Shown: positions 27,702 through 37,542, counted from the stretch's first letter. The stretch is DNA of 64,000 bases from Croceicoccus mobilis (GCF_001661965.1 NZ_LYWZ01000011.1:204436-268435), one strand, 5' to 3'. Notes: generated from the letters alone by a model not told the origin. A program made the numbers and translations.

Positions 27702-30230
27702 TCAGTATATGCCGCCCTGATCTTCAAGGAAGGTATCGTCAATCGCCACGCCCTGATCCGCGCTGGAGGACTGACGCTCTGCCGTGGCGGCACGGATCGC
27801 GGCGATGGCGGCCTTGCGCTTTTCTTCCAGAGTCTGGCGGGCCTGCAGGCGGCGCGGTTCGGTATCGGGCTTGAACGCTTCCCAGATCGAGCCGGGGACA
27901 TATTCCTTCATGTCGGGCCAGCCTTCGAACACGCGCTTGCCGCTGCGGCGGTCGATGCGCACCATGCGGATGCCATCGGGCGCGGCGACAGGCGTGGTCG
28001 GCCAGCGCGGCTTCGTCTGCTCGATCAGCTGCTTGATGATCGGCCCGGCGGTATTGCCGCCCTGCACATAACCGCCAAGATTGCGCGGCTGGTCAAAGCC
28101 GACATACACGCCCGCGACCAGATCGGCCGAACCGCCCATGAACCATGCATTGGTCGGGCCGCTGGTCGTGCCGGTCTTGCCAAAGATCGGAAGGTTGAGA
28201 CTGCGCAAGCGCACGGCCGTACCGCGCTGGACCACGCCTTCCAGCATGTGGACCACCTGATAGGCGGTATCCGGGTCCATCACCTGCTTGCCCGCAGGGA
28301 TCAGGCGCGGCATCGCCTTGCCGTCCCATTCGTCGGCATTGCAGGCGTCGCAGCGGCGCTTGTCCGCGCGCCAGATCACCTTGCCGTTCTTGTCCTGCAC
28401 ATAGTCGATGAGCGAGGATTCATATTGCCGCCCATGATTGGCGAGCGCGGCATAGGCGTTCACGAGCTGCAGCACAGTCGTATCGCCCGCACCCAGCGCG
28501 AAGGACAGGTAGGGCTTGTAGCTGCCGATACCCATGCGTTCGAATGTGTTGATGACATTGGGCATGCCCGCGTCATTGGCGATATGGATCGTCATCAGGT
28601 TGCGCGACTGCTCAAGACCCCAGCGCATGGTCTGTTCACCCGCGCCGCGCTCGTTCGCAAAGTTGCGGAAGCATTTTTCGCCCAGCGCCGCGCCCTGATA
28701 GACGCAGAACGGTCCATCGGACACCAGTGTCGCCGGGGTCATGCCCTGATCAAGCCCGGTCGCGTAGACGAAAGGCTTGATGGTCGAACCGGGCTGGCGT
28801 TCCGCCTGTGTGGCGCGGTTGAAGCTGCCGAGGCGCGAATCAAACCCGCCCTGCATGGCGAGCACGCGGCCCGTATGCGGATCCTGCACAACCAGACCAC
28901 CGGAAACCTCGGGGATGGTACGCACACGCCAGCTGGCGCCTTCACCCTCGCCTTCGGGCGAAGCCACGATGACATCGCCTGCCTTCAGCCTGTCGGGGAG
29001 GTTGTTCAGCGGATGCTCGTTGCCATCCGAAAAGCCGATCGTCGCATCATCGCCATTGCGCCCGGTCACCACGCCCACGCGCCAGTCATCGTAATCGACC
29101 GACAGGTTGGAAACGATCAGCTGGGTCTGCCAGTTCTCGTCCATGTTGATCGTGGCGATGGGGCCAGTCCACCCGCGGCTGCCGTGATAGCGCAGCAGCC
29201 CTGCCCGCAGCGAATCGCGCGCGGCATGCTGCATTTCCATGTCGAGCGAAGTGCGAACCCAAAGGCCGCCTGCGTAAACCGAGTTCGGGCCGTCCTCGTC
29301 CGTCTCGCCATATTTGTCGAGCAGGCGGCGGCGCACTTCCTCGATGAAATAGCCTGCAGCCGGGTCCCAGTCCTCGGACCGGCGCGCGACGAGGCCCAGC
29401 GGCTTCGCCTTGGCGGCGGCGGCATCGGCTTCGCTGGCCCAGCCATTGGCGACCATCTGGTCGAGCACGTAATTGCGCCGCGTGATCGCCATGTCCTTAT
29501 ACCGGGCGCGACCGTAACGTTCCGGCGCCTTGGGCAAGATGGCGAGAAAGGCGACTTCATTCAGGTCGAGGTCGCCCACGTCCTTGTCGAAATAGGCGCG
29601 TGAAGCGGCTTGCACGCCAAAGCTCTGGCGGCCCAGAGGAATCTCGTTGAGATAAAGCTCGAGGATCTGCTCCTTGCTCAACACGCCTTCAATCCGGCGG
29701 GCGAGGATCATTTCCTTCAGCTTGCGCGTGACCGAATATTCATCGCCCACAAGGATGTTCTTCGCGACCTGCTGCGTGATGGTCGACCCGCCCTTGGCGC
29801 GCTCGCCCGATCCGTATTTCGAGACATAATCGACGACCGCGCCGGCAAGACCACCGTAATCGACGCCGCCATGGGTCCAGAAGGTCTTGTCCTCTGCCGA
29901 AAGAAAGGCATCGGTCAGCTGCTCGGGAAAATCCACGAAGCGAAGCTGTACGCGGCGTTCGCGGGCGTAGCTGTTGACGATCTCGCCATCGGAGCCGCGC
30001 ACCATGGTGGGAAGCGATGGCTGATAGGTCAGGAGGCGGTCGGCCGACGGCAGCCCGGTGCCGAGCCAGATATAGCCGCCGACGAAAGTAATGACCCCCA
30101 GCGCGACCAGCGCCCAGAACGCCTTGAACAGGCGGCTTTCGCGCCAGCGGCGGGCAAAGCCTGTCTTCAGCGCGGAAAGGTCACCGCGCGCGCGGCTGGC
30201 ATAGGTCTGCAATTGGGCTTTGGCATCCAT
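27702..30230 (-). CDS. mrcA: Penicillin-binding protein 1A
   Basis: This bifunctional class A PBP builds and cross-links peptidoglycan. Order: cytoplasmic tail, membrane anchor at about residues 37-57, glycosyltransferase domain (SAEDKTFWTHGGVD with catalytic Glu; GGSTITQQVAKN; RKLKEMILARRIE), an OB-like insert, and transpeptidase domain with PGSTIKPFVYA (S-x2-K, about residue 481), SRN and FGKTGTTSGPTNAW (about 686). Length is 842 aa. The neighbouring amidase and prfB match the conserved alphaproteobacterial order amidase-mrcA-prfB. Confidence 0.96.
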   Translation of the reverse strand: MDAKAQLQTYASRARGDLSALKTGFARRWRESRLFKAFWALVALGVITFVGGYIWLGTGLPSADRLLTYQPSLPTMVRGSDGEIVNSYARERRVQLRFVDFPEQLTDAFLSAEDKTFWTHGGVDYGGLAGAVVDYVSKYGSGERAKGGSTITQQVAKNILVGDEYSVTRKLKEMILARRIEGVLSKEQILELYLNEIPLGRQSFGVQAASRAYFDKDVGDLDLNEVAFLAILPKAPERYGRARYKDMAITRRNYVLDQMVANGWASEADAAAAKAKPLGLVARRSEDWDPAAGYFIEEVRRRLLDKYGETDEDGPNSVYAGGLWVRTSLDMEMQHAARDSLRAGLLRYHGSRGWTGPIATINMDENWQTQLIVSNLSVDYDDWRVGVVTGRNGDDATIGFSDGNEHPLNNLPDRLKAGDVIVASPEGEGEGASWRVRTIPEVSGGLVVQDPHTGRVLAMQGGFDSRLGSFNRATQAERQPGSTIKPFVYATGLDQGMTPATLVSDGPFCVYQGAALGEKCFRNFANERGAGEQTMRWGLEQSRNLMTIHIANDAGMPNVINTFERMGIGSYKPYLSFALGAGDTTVLQLVNAYAALANHGRQYESSLIDYVQDKNGKVIWRADKRRCDACNADEWDGKAMPRLIPAGKQVMDPDTAYQVVHMLEGVVQRGTAVRLRSLNLPIFGKTGTTSGPTNAWFMGGSADLVAGVYVGFDQPRNLGGYVQGGNTAGPIIKQLIEQTKPRWPTTPVAAPDGIRMVRIDRRSGKRVFEGWPDMKEYVPGSIWEAFKPDTEPRRLQARQTLEEKRKAAIAAIRAATAERQSSSADQGVAIDDTFLEDQGGIY

Positions 30231-30326
30231 GGTCGAGGCGGCACTAGCATGGGGTTCGCGAAAGAGAAAAGCCGGAAAAGCCTTACCCGATGATGAACGG
30301 GGATAACTAAACGATCCGTCCGCGCG

Positions 30327-31253
30327 CTATCCGGGCCGGGGCGCCAGCAGATCGGCGACGATCGCCTCGGCAAGGGCGGATACGATGGCGGCGCGGCCCT
30401 CCTCGCTCGTCAGGCGGGTGGCATCCTCCTCGCTTGAAATATAGCCGGCCTCGAACAGGATGGAGGGCATTTGCGCAGAACGCAGCACCACGAGATTGCC
30501 GCCGCGCACGAAGCGCCCGTGCACCGGCAGCCGCCCTTTTACCCGCGCCTCGACAGACCGGGCGATGCTGGCCGAGCCCAATGCCGTTTCCCGTCGGGCC
30601 AATTCGGCCAGCAAGGCCTCAACCTCATCGCCGCCGTCATCGGCATAGGCATCGTCATCCCCATTGACGCTGCGCGCCAGCGCCAGTGCCTCACGGTCGC
30701 TGGCGCGCCCCGACAGCACATATACATTGGCCCCGCGCGCTTCCTCGACCGGCGCGCTGTCGGCATGGATCGAGATGAAGAGATCGGCCTTCAGCGCCTC
30801 GGCCACGGCGACACGCTCTTCGAGAGGGAGAAAAACGTCATCCTCACGCGTCAGCGCCACGCGCACCGCGCCCAGTTCAACCAGCCGGTCGCGCAGCCCC
30901 GCCGCGATGGCAAGCGCGACATTCTTCTCGATCGCGCCGCTGGGGCCGCTGGCACCGGGGTCGAAACCGCCATGCCCGGCATCGATCACCACCAGCGGCG
31001 CCTCTGCGCCCGCACGGCCCGTGACGATTCGCGGCAGCTCGGCAGGACGGCTTTCCGGCAAAGGGGCGGCGAATTGCGCCTTGCCGCGACCTCCGGGCGG
31101 AAATATCTCGATCACAAGCAGGCCCAGCAGCATTCCGGCCACGATCGCGCCTGCAATCCAGCCCATGGTTTTCAGCCGACTGGCCCGACGCGCGGACGCG
31201 GGGCGGTCCGCGCCCAGATCCAATACCCCGCCATCATTGCCGCTGTCCTGCAT
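30327..31253 (-). CDS. N-acetylmuramoyl-L-alanine amidase (Amidase_3)
   Basis: This zinc amidase cleaves the amide between MurNAc and the stem peptide. After a membrane anchor (about residues 30-50) the catalytic domain shows VIDAGHGGFDPG (zinc His), SGAIEKNVAL (zinc Glu), FISIHADS (zinc His) and SILFEAGYISSEED (catalytic Glu). It is 308 aa. An insert rich in Asp (GDDDAYADDGGDEVEALL) may be the regulatory helix that blocks the active site in AmiB/AmiC-type enzymes. It is upstream of and co-directed with mrcA, and divergent from rne. Confidence 0.93.
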   Translation of the reverse strand: MQDSGNDGGVLDLGADRPASARRASRLKTMGWIAGAIVAGMLLGLLVIEIFPPGGRGKAQFAAPLPESRPAELPRIVTGRAGAEAPLVVIDAGHGGFDPGASGPSGAIEKNVALAIAAGLRDRLVELGAVRVALTREDDVFLPLEERVAVAEALKADLFISIHADSAPVEEARGANVYVLSGRASDREALALARSVNGDDDAYADDGGDEVEALLAELARRETALGSASIARSVEARVKGRLPVHGRFVRGGNLVVLRSAQMPSILFEAGYISSEEDATRLTSEEGRAAIVSALAEAIVADLLAPRPG

Positions 31254-31936
31254 CGCAAAAGCGCTAGCCGCGCATGCGCATGGCTGGCAAGCGCCCTGCC
31301 GCCGCCCTCACCAGAGATCGCCGGGCTGCGCCATTCCGCCCACGTTCAGGCCGGATCGGGAAGAATTAAACAGCCCCAAGGCTTTTTATTGCCGAACCGC
31401 AATCCCGGTGCTAGCGTGACAATGTCGGGAGGATCGGATTTCCTGGCGAACGCAAGTCGGCACATATCGCTGCCGACGGCCCCCGAGCGGGGCCGACGTA
31501 TCGCAAGGGCCCGGTCCTTTTCCGCCGACAAGCTGCGCTCCGGCGCCTCGATGCACTGCAGGCCATGTCAACCCGGCGACGGGAAAAGCCGCAGACAAGC
31601 ACGGGCCGCCTGACGCGCACCCCGGACAATGACGCCGGGCGGGAATGGAAAAGGTAAGTATGGGCATCGATTCGGGGATTTCGGCGACCGACCTGCTTTG
31701 CAGGGCCGCTGGGATCGTCGCCGCTGCCGCAGACGCATCCTTCCACACCGCCTCGCGGACTAAAGAATTTTCGCCGCCGGGCGCGCATATGAAAGCGCGC
31801 ACCGGCTCTTATCGTTTCGCGCCGGAAAGCGGGCACAAGCCTGCCATCAGGGCGCGCATTTCACTGAATAGTCGCGCAAACACACCCGCCCGGTCGGAAA
31901 GACCGCTGGCGGCACAGCGCGCTTGGAGATCCATCA
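31254..31936. promoter_or_regulatory. Long divergent region between amidase gene and rne
   Basis: These 683 bases hold no convincing gene. They must contain the promoter(s) for the amidase-mrcA unit (minus) and for rne (plus), and probably a long rne leader, which in E. coli mediates RNase E autoregulation. Visible structures include a perfect 6-bp stem GGCCCC/GGGGCC at 31478-31494 and a small hairpin CGGTC-GGAAA-GACCG about 30 bases before the rne ATG. GGAG precedes the ATG. No -10/-35 pair could be assigned with confidence. Confidence 0.5.
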
Positions 31937-34747
31937 ATGACCACGCGCATGCTTATCGATGCGCGCCACCCGGAAGAGACGCGGGTGGCGGTGCTAAAAG
32001 GCAACCGGATTGAAGAATTCGACTTCGAGTCGGCAGAACACAAGCAGATAAAGGGTAATATCTACCTGGCGAAGGTGACGAGGGTCGAACCCTCGCTGCA
32101 GGCCGCCTTCGTCGATTTCGGCGGCAACCGGCATGGCTTCCTCGCCTTTAGCGAGATCCATCCCGACTATTACCAGATCCCCAAGGAAGATCGCGACGCG
32201 CTTCTCGCCGCGGAGCAGGAGGTCGCCGACGAAGAGGCACGCCTGCGCGCCGAGGACGACGACGACGATCACGACGATGGCGGCTCCGACGACGACGAAA
32301 GCGGCGACGCGCTGGCCGAGGAAATGGCCGGTGACGGGGTCGAGGACGTCTCCGACGAAAAGGACGACAGCGTCTCGACGATCGAAGACGGCGCGGTTTC
32401 GGGCGACGACAGCGACGACGACGATTCCTCCGATGACGAGGATGACAGTTCGGACGAGGGTGAAGAAGGCAATGGTCGTGGCCGCCGCGGTCGCAAGGGC
32501 CGTGGCCGCGGTCAGCGCAAGGGCGGCTCGGGCCGTTCCAAGGCTGCCGACGATGCGCGCGCGCGCCGTCTGGCGCTGCGTCGCCGCTACAAGATCCAGG
32601 ATGTGATCCAGCGCCGCCAGGTGCTGCTGGTGCAGGTCGTAAAGGAAGAGCGCGGCAACAAGGGCGCTGCCCTCACCACCTATCTCAGCCTTGCGGGCCG
32701 CTATTGCGTGCTGATGCCGAACTCCAGCCATGGCGGCGGGATTTCGCGCAAGATTTCGAGCGCAGCCGACCGCAAGCGACTGAAGCAGATCGTCTCGGAA
32801 ATGAGCCTGCCCAAGAGCATGGGCTGCATCGTGCGCACCGCAGGGCTTCAGCGCACCAAGACCGAGATCAAGCGCGACTTCGATTATCTCGCCCGCCTGT
32901 GGGACGAGATTCGCGAGACGACGATGCGCTCGTCTGCGCCCGCGCTGATCCATTCGGACAGCGACCTGATCAAGCGCGCGATCCGCGACATCTATAATCG
33001 CGACATCGAGGAAGTCGTGGTCGAGGGGCCGGAAGGCTATAAATCGGCCAAGGAATTCATGAAATTGCTGATGCCCAGCCATGCGCGCCGGGTGAAGCAA
33101 TATGCCGACCCCGTGCCGCTGTTCCAGCGTTATGGCGCAGAGGATCAGCTGACCGCGATGTACGATCCCGTCGTCCAGCTGAAATCGGGCGGCTATCTCG
33201 TTATCAACCCGACCGAGGCGCTGGTGTCGATCGACATCAACTCGGGCCGCTCGACCAAGGAGCACGGGATCGAGCAGACCGCGCTGCACACCAATATGGA
33301 AGCGGCGAAGGAAATCGCCCGCCAGCTGCGCCTGCGCGACATGGCCGGTCTGGTCGTGATCGACTTCATCGACATGGAGCACAACTCCTCGATCCGTAAG
33401 GTCGAGAAGTGCATGAAGGAAGCACTGAAGAACGATCGCGCGCGCATTCAGGTTGGCCGCATTTCGGGCTTTGGCCTGATGGAGATGAGCCGCCAGCGCC
33501 TGCGCACCGGCGTTCTGGAAGCGACCACCCGCACCTGCCCGCATTGCGACGGCTCGGGCCTTGTCCGCACCGCATCCAGCGCGGGCCTGTCGGCGCTGCG
33601 CCTGATCGAGGACGAAGCCGCCAAGGGCAAGGGCACGATCATCACGCTCCACGCCAGCACCGAGGCCGCGATCTATCTCCTCAACGCCAAACGCGGCGAC
33701 CTGCAGGAGATCGAGGACCGCTATGGCGTCAATGTCGAAGTCCTGCCCGAGGGCGAGGACGAAGGCGCCAAGATGCGCGTCGGCTCTTCGGGCCCGCGCC
33801 CGACCAATGCGCCCAAGTTCGAGCCCATCGCCGAGCCGGAAGACGATTACGACGTTTCCGACGAGGATGACGAGGATGAGAACGACGAACGTTCGCAGCG
33901 CGGCGGTGACGACGATGACGGCCAGCCCCGTCGTAAGCGCCGTCGGCGCCGTGGCGGTCGCCGCAAGCGTGGCCGCAATCGCGAACAGGGCGATGAGACC
34001 GGCAATGAAAATGGCAATGACGACGATAACGGTTCGGACAATAATGAGGCCGAAACCGAAAAGTCGGAGCCGGTAGAAGCCGAAGTTACGCCGGAAAACG
34101 AAGAGGACGCGGCGCCCAAGAAGCGCCGTCGTCGTCGCCGGACCAAGTCTGATCGTGGCGAAAGCGAAACCGGCGAAACCGAAACCGGCGACAGCGATTC
34201 CGGTGAAGGCGAAGCGCCGAGCGAAGCTGAAGCGCAGACAGCAGCGTCGGAAGAGGCAACTGAAGCAACGCCCGCAGCACAGGCACCTGCCGAAGCGAAT
34301 CCGGCAGCGGATGCTCCGGCTGAGGAAGCGCCAGCTGCGGAAGAAAAGCCAAAGCGTCGCCGCACCCGCAAGAAGAAGGAAGAGCCTGCAGCGGAAGCGC
34401 CGGCCGAAGGCGAAACCGAGACGCGTGCCGCCGATGCCGAGGCCGCTCCCGAAGCCGTGGAGAAGCCCAAGCGCCGCCGTACTCGCAAGAAGAAGGAAGA
34501 GCCAAAGGCCGAGGAGGCTTCCACACAGGAGGCACCTGCAGTCGAGGCTGCTCCCGAACCGGAAGCGACGCCCGCAGCCGAGCCGGTGGCAGAGGAAACC
34601 CCTGCGCCGTCTCCCGAGCCGACCGCCGAACCCGAAAACCCGGTCGCGGCCAATGACGAACCCACGGAAAGTGGCGATCAGCAAGCCGCGAGCGAGAGCG
34701 ATGGTGAACCGCGCCGCGGCTGGTGGCAGCGCACCTTCGGCAACTAA
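31937..34747 (+). CDS. rne: Ribonuclease E
   Basis: RNase E is the main endoribonuclease of mRNA decay and the scaffold of the degradosome. Residues 1-95 begin the RNase H-like/S1 region, which is split by a very acidic then Gly/Arg-rich insertion (about residues 95-216) before resuming at RRRYKIQDVIQRRQVLLVQV. The catalytic aspartates are in VSIDINSGR (about 432) and VVIDFIDM (about 475), and the zinc-link CPHCDGSG is near residue 534. From about 610 on, the disordered scaffold has acidic and Arg-rich blocks, including two copies of KPKRRRTRKKKEEP. Length is 936 aa. Confidence 0.96.
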   Translation: MTTRMLIDARHPEETRVAVLKGNRIEEFDFESAEHKQIKGNIYLAKVTRVEPSLQAAFVDFGGNRHGFLAFSEIHPDYYQIPKEDRDALLAAEQEVADEEARLRAEDDDDDHDDGGSDDDESGDALAEEMAGDGVEDVSDEKDDSVSTIEDGAVSGDDSDDDDSSDDEDDSSDEGEEGNGRGRRGRKGRGRGQRKGGSGRSKAADDARARRLALRRRYKIQDVIQRRQVLLVQVVKEERGNKGAALTTYLSLAGRYCVLMPNSSHGGGISRKISSAADRKRLKQIVSEMSLPKSMGCIVRTAGLQRTKTEIKRDFDYLARLWDEIRETTMRSSAPALIHSDSDLIKRAIRDIYNRDIEEVVVEGPEGYKSAKEFMKLLMPSHARRVKQYADPVPLFQRYGAEDQLTAMYDPVVQLKSGGYLVINPTEALVSIDINSGRSTKEHGIEQTALHTNMEAAKEIARQLRLRDMAGLVVIDFIDMEHNSSIRKVEKCMKEALKNDRARIQVGRISGFGLMEMSRQRLRTGVLEATTRTCPHCDGSGLVRTASSAGLSALRLIEDEAAKGKGTIITLHASTEAAIYLLNAKRGDLQEIEDRYGVNVEVLPEGEDEGAKMRVGSSGPRPTNAPKFEPIAEPEDDYDVSDEDDEDENDERSQRGGDDDDGQPRRKRRRRRGGRRKRGRNREQGDETGNENGNDDDNGSDNNEAETEKSEPVEAEVTPENEEDAAPKKRRRRRRTKSDRGESETGETETGDSDSGEGEAPSEAEAQTAASEEATEATPAAQAPAEANPAADAPAEEAPAAEEKPKRRRTRKKKEEPAAEAPAEGETETRAADAEAAPEAVEKPKRRRTRKKKEEPKAEEASTQEAPAVEAAPEPEATPAAEPVAEETPAPSPEPTAEPENPVAANDEPTESGDQQAASESDGEPRRGWWQRTFGN

Positions 34748-34767
34748 GCCGCTACGCCTGCGTCAAT

Positions 34768-34802
34768 GAAAAGGGGCCGCTCCTTCAGGGGCGGCCCTTT
34801 TC
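34768..34802. terminator. Bidirectional intrinsic terminator after rne
   Basis: A 10-bp stem (34774-34783 with 34788-34797, one G-T pair) and TTCA loop is followed by TTTT on the plus strand and preceded by AAAA, so it also serves the convergent SDR gene ending at 34808. Confidence 0.9.
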
Positions 34803-34807
34803 GTTGA

Positions 34808-35530
34808 TCAGAACGGGATCGGTTTGCCGTCCCAGGCGAAGAAGCCGCCACTATCCCCTGCGCTCAACCCGTCGATCACCGACAGCAGGCAAGCCGCCGC
34901 ATATTCGGGAGTGAACAGTTTTTCATCGGGAACATTGCCGCGAAATGGCTCGGACAAGGTTGTCTCGACCGTGCCGGGGTGAAGGGCGACCGCGACGGCC
35001 CGCTTGTTGCGGCGGCGCAGTTCGATGGCGAAATTGCGGATGATCTGGTTTAGCGCCGCCTTTGCCGCGCGATAGCTGTGCCATCCGCCCAGCCCATTAT
35101 CCTCGATCGAACCCACCCGTGCCGACAATGCCGCGAACAGCGGGCGGCCTTCGCGTGACAAATGATCCAGCACATGCTTGCCGATCAGCGCAGGGCCAAT
35201 GGTGTTGATCCTGAAGTTTTCCGCCATGGCTTCGGCATCAAGGCTGCGCCATGTCTTTTCCGGCTGGATTTCGTCACCACGGCTCAAAAGGCCCGTGGCG
35301 ACGATGACGAGGTCAAGCGGACCATCGCCGGTCATGCGTTCTACCGCAGCGATGATGCTTCCTTCATCGCCATAGTCAAACGCAAGTGGCGTGGCCTTCT
35401 CGCCTTTGCGGCCGGGGCTTCGCATCAAGGCATAGACTTCCTCGACATCCTTCCGGTCGGAGAGGGCATCGACAAGCGCCGCACCGATCCCGCCCGATGC
35501 GCCAAAAACGGCGCAGCGCAGCCCGCTCAT
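34808..35530 (-). CDS. Short-chain dehydrogenase/reductase
   Basis: This NAD(P)-dependent SDR (240 aa) has the cofactor motif FGASGGIGAAL (residues 9-19), a catalytic Ser in LSARVGSIEDN and YRAAK (Tyr-x3-Lys). It resembles the C-factor/CsgA-like subgroup. Substrate unknown. The start overlaps the upstream nucleotidyltransferase stop as ATGA, so the two are translationally coupled and may belong to one pathway. Confidence 0.85.
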   Translation of the reverse strand: MSGLRCAVFGASGGIGAALVDALSDRKDVEEVYALMRSPGRKGEKATPLAFDYGDEGSIIAAVERMTGDGPLDLVIVATGLLSRGDEIQPEKTWRSLDAEAMAENFRINTIGPALIGKHVLDHLSREGRPLFAALSARVGSIEDNGLGGWHSYRAAKAALNQIIRNFAIELRRRNKRAVAVALHPGTVETTLSEPFRGNVPDEKLFTPEYAAACLLSVIDGLSAGDSGGFFAWDGKPIPF

Positions 35531-36306
35531 GCCGCATCCCCGCGCTGCGCCAGCAGGCGGCGGGCCAGCGTCAGGTCCTCCGCCTTGTCCACATCAATCG
35601 CCGCTTCGCCATCGCGCGCAGGCACCACGGCAGCGGAAAGCCCATTGCGCTGTCCAAGCCGCCTCACCGCCTCGGCTAGTGAGAGCCGGCCCATAGCATA
35701 GGAGAACATGGTCCCGATGCCCAATCGGCGCACGATCCGCCAGGGCCGCTTGCGATCCGCTTCCACCCCGCTCCAGACTTCTAGCGCCCTGCGCGCGCCG
35801 TCACCCGCCAACAGGAAAAGATTGCATCCTGACCAGTCACCATCGGCAAAGCGCAGCCAGGTACGCCGGGTGCCGGGGACCGCGGCATCCACCTTGCCGC
35901 GTTCCGCCAGCAAAATGGCGACATCGGCGGCGGGCGCATCGGCAAGGAAATCACGAACCCATTCGGGCCGCAGCAATGCGTGGTCGGCGGTCGTCACCAG
36001 CAGCGGCGCTCCCGTAAGCGCAAACACGCGCGCGACGCTGCCGCTGGGCCCTGCGGCAGGGGCGACGACGGTCGCGCCCAGACGCGCCGCCTCCTCAACC
36101 ACTGCGGGGTCATCGGCAGAGACATGGACGCAGGCATAGCCCGCCGCGGACAGGGCCGCATGAACCCGCGCCAGCATGGTCATGCCGTCAATTTCGATCA
36201 GGGCCTTGTGCGCGACACCTTGTTCATGCGCGAATGGATCGCCGCCGGGGCGGGATCCGGCAAGGATCAGGGCGTGTCCGGGCATGGTGGCTGTCAATTC
36301 GGTCAT
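35527..36306 (-). CDS. MobA-like NTP transferase domain protein
   Basis: The 259-residue protein starts with a nucleotide-binding loop, HALILAGSRPGGDPFA, followed by HKALIEIDGMTML and the metal-site region LVTTADHALL, a diverged NTP_transf_3 fold. The C-terminal part (WRIVRRLGIGTMFSYAMGRLS) is membrane-proximal in flavour. It probably transfers a nucleotide to a phosphorylated alcohol or sugar. It is divergent from the CDP-alcohol phosphatidyltransferase gene across 103 bases, suggesting a supply of its CDP-activated substrate; this is inference from context. Confidence 0.7.
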   Translation of the reverse strand: MTELTATMPGHALILAGSRPGGDPFAHEQGVAHKALIEIDGMTMLARVHAALSAAGYACVHVSADDPAVVEEAARLGATVVAPAAGPSGSVARVFALTGAPLLVTTADHALLRPEWVRDFLADAPAADVAILLAERGKVDAAVPGTRRTWLRFADGDWSGCNLFLLAGDGARRALEVWSGVEADRKRPWRIVRRLGIGTMFSYAMGRLSLAEAVRRLGQRNGLSAAVVPARDGEAAIDVDKAEDLTLARRLLAQRGDAA

Positions 36307-36409
36307 GCTGCTTCGTCTAGCGGCTTATCCTTTGGCAATCACCCCCGAACCGGGCGTTGACCCACACGACTTGTTGCCCTTTTCCATTGTCCTGCCTATC
36401 GCGCATCCC
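36307..36409. promoter_or_regulatory. Divergent promoter region
   Basis: These 103 bases separate the minus-strand nucleotidyltransferase/SDR pair from the plus-strand phosphatidyltransferase. Both transcription starts must lie here. I see no clear operator or consensus promoter. Confidence 0.4.
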
Positions 36410-37537
36410 ATGACCGAAAGCACAAAGCCCGCCGTGGCCATGGCCAGCGTGGGGGACAACCCGACCCCGATCTGGGGCCTCTCAAATCGCGAACGCACGC
36501 GCCGTATCGGCGCGGCCAATGGGCTGGTGCCGCAATCCGATTCCGGCGCGGTGATCGCCAATGACGATTTCGCATGGGACCCGGCGTGGTTCAGGCATGT
36601 GCTGGCAAATCCGGGCATGGTGCTGACGATGGGCGGCGTGCCCGCCCTCGCCCATGCGCGCACCCCGGCCGAGGCGGAGCAGGTCTGTGCCGCAATGGCG
36701 GAAAGCCGGGCGCTGGCAGGCGGTGACTTCGAGGTCATCGCCTATGAAAGCGGCCCCACGATCGAGAACAAGCAGCTTAGGAAGCGCGAGACGCCGTTCC
36801 TGATGCCTCTCACCCCCGAAACGATCCGCACAATCGAACGGGCGAGCTATTTCGGCGCGTATAAAGGCGTGACCGACATTCTGACCAAATATCTCTGGCC
36901 GGAAGTCGCGCTCGTCCTCACCCGCATCGCGGCGAAGCTGGGCATGACCCCGAACATGGTCACCGCCATCGGCGCCGTCATGTGCGTCTATGCGACCTAT
37001 ATGTTCGCGCTGGGCAATTACTGGACGGGCATGGCCGTGGGGCTGGTGTTCATGGTGCTCGACACGGTGGACGGAAAGCTGGCGCGCTGCACCGTCACCT
37101 CCAGCTGGTGGGGCAATATCTTCGACCATGGCATCGACCTGGTGCACCCGCCGTTCTGGTGGTGGTTCTGGACGACGGGGCTAGTCTATTGGGGGCTTGA
37201 ATTGAGCCCGGAGAATTTCGTGTCGATCATGATCGCGATCCAGGGCGGCTATGTGCTGCAGCGCGTGATCGAAGGGGTATTCATGCGCCGCAACGGCAGG
37301 ATGCATATTCACGTTTGGAGGCGTTTCGACAGCTGGTTCCGCCTGATCACCGCGCGGCGCAATCCCAATATGGTGATCCTGTTCGTCTCCATGCTCTTCG
37401 CCCGCCCCGACTGGGGCATAGTGGCGGTCGCCTGGTGGACGGTGGTGTCCTGCGCGATCCACGCGATCCGTCTGTTGCAGGCGGAAATCGTGCGCGGGCG
37501 CGACGGCAAACTTACCAGCTGGCTTTCGGAAGGATGA
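36410..37537 (+). CDS. CDP-alcohol phosphatidyltransferase family membrane enzyme
   Basis: The 375-residue protein has an N-terminal soluble region of about 165 residues with no firm match, then a membrane domain. The CDP-alcohol motif appears as DTVDGKLAR followed by GNIFDHGIDLVHP, with all the acidic metal ligands. KGVTDILTKYLWP precedes the first helix. Such enzymes displace CMP from a CDP-alcohol (CDP-diacylglycerol, CDP-inositol and others). The start is ATG 36410, which gives the first plausible N-terminus outside the divergent gene. With two nucleotidyltransferases nearby, the donor may be a soluble CDP-alcohol. Confidence 0.82.
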   Translation: MTESTKPAVAMASVGDNPTPIWGLSNRERTRRIGAANGLVPQSDSGAVIANDDFAWDPAWFRHVLANPGMVLTMGGVPALAHARTPAEAEQVCAAMAESRALAGGDFEVIAYESGPTIENKQLRKRETPFLMPLTPETIRTIERASYFGAYKGVTDILTKYLWPEVALVLTRIAAKLGMTPNMVTAIGAVMCVYATYMFALGNYWTGMAVGLVFMVLDTVDGKLARCTVTSSWWGNIFDHGIDLVHPPFWWWFWTTGLVYWGLELSPENFVSIMIAIQGGYVLQRVIEGVFMRRNGRMHIHVWRRFDSWFRLITARRNPNMVILFVSMLFARPDWGIVAVAWWTVVSCAIHAIRLLQAEIVRGRDGKLTSWLSEG

Positions 37538-37542
37538 GCGCG

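Noticed and set aside
31372..31387. Small hairpin AGCC-CCAA-GGCT followed by TTTTATT upstream of rne
   Set aside because: A four-base stem is too short for a terminator call, and its position would stop nothing known on the plus strand.
31645..32013. Possible 122-codon plus-strand gene in the rne leader
   Set aside because: It runs into rne in another frame, has no good ribosome-binding site and no family-like pattern; more likely leader sequence.
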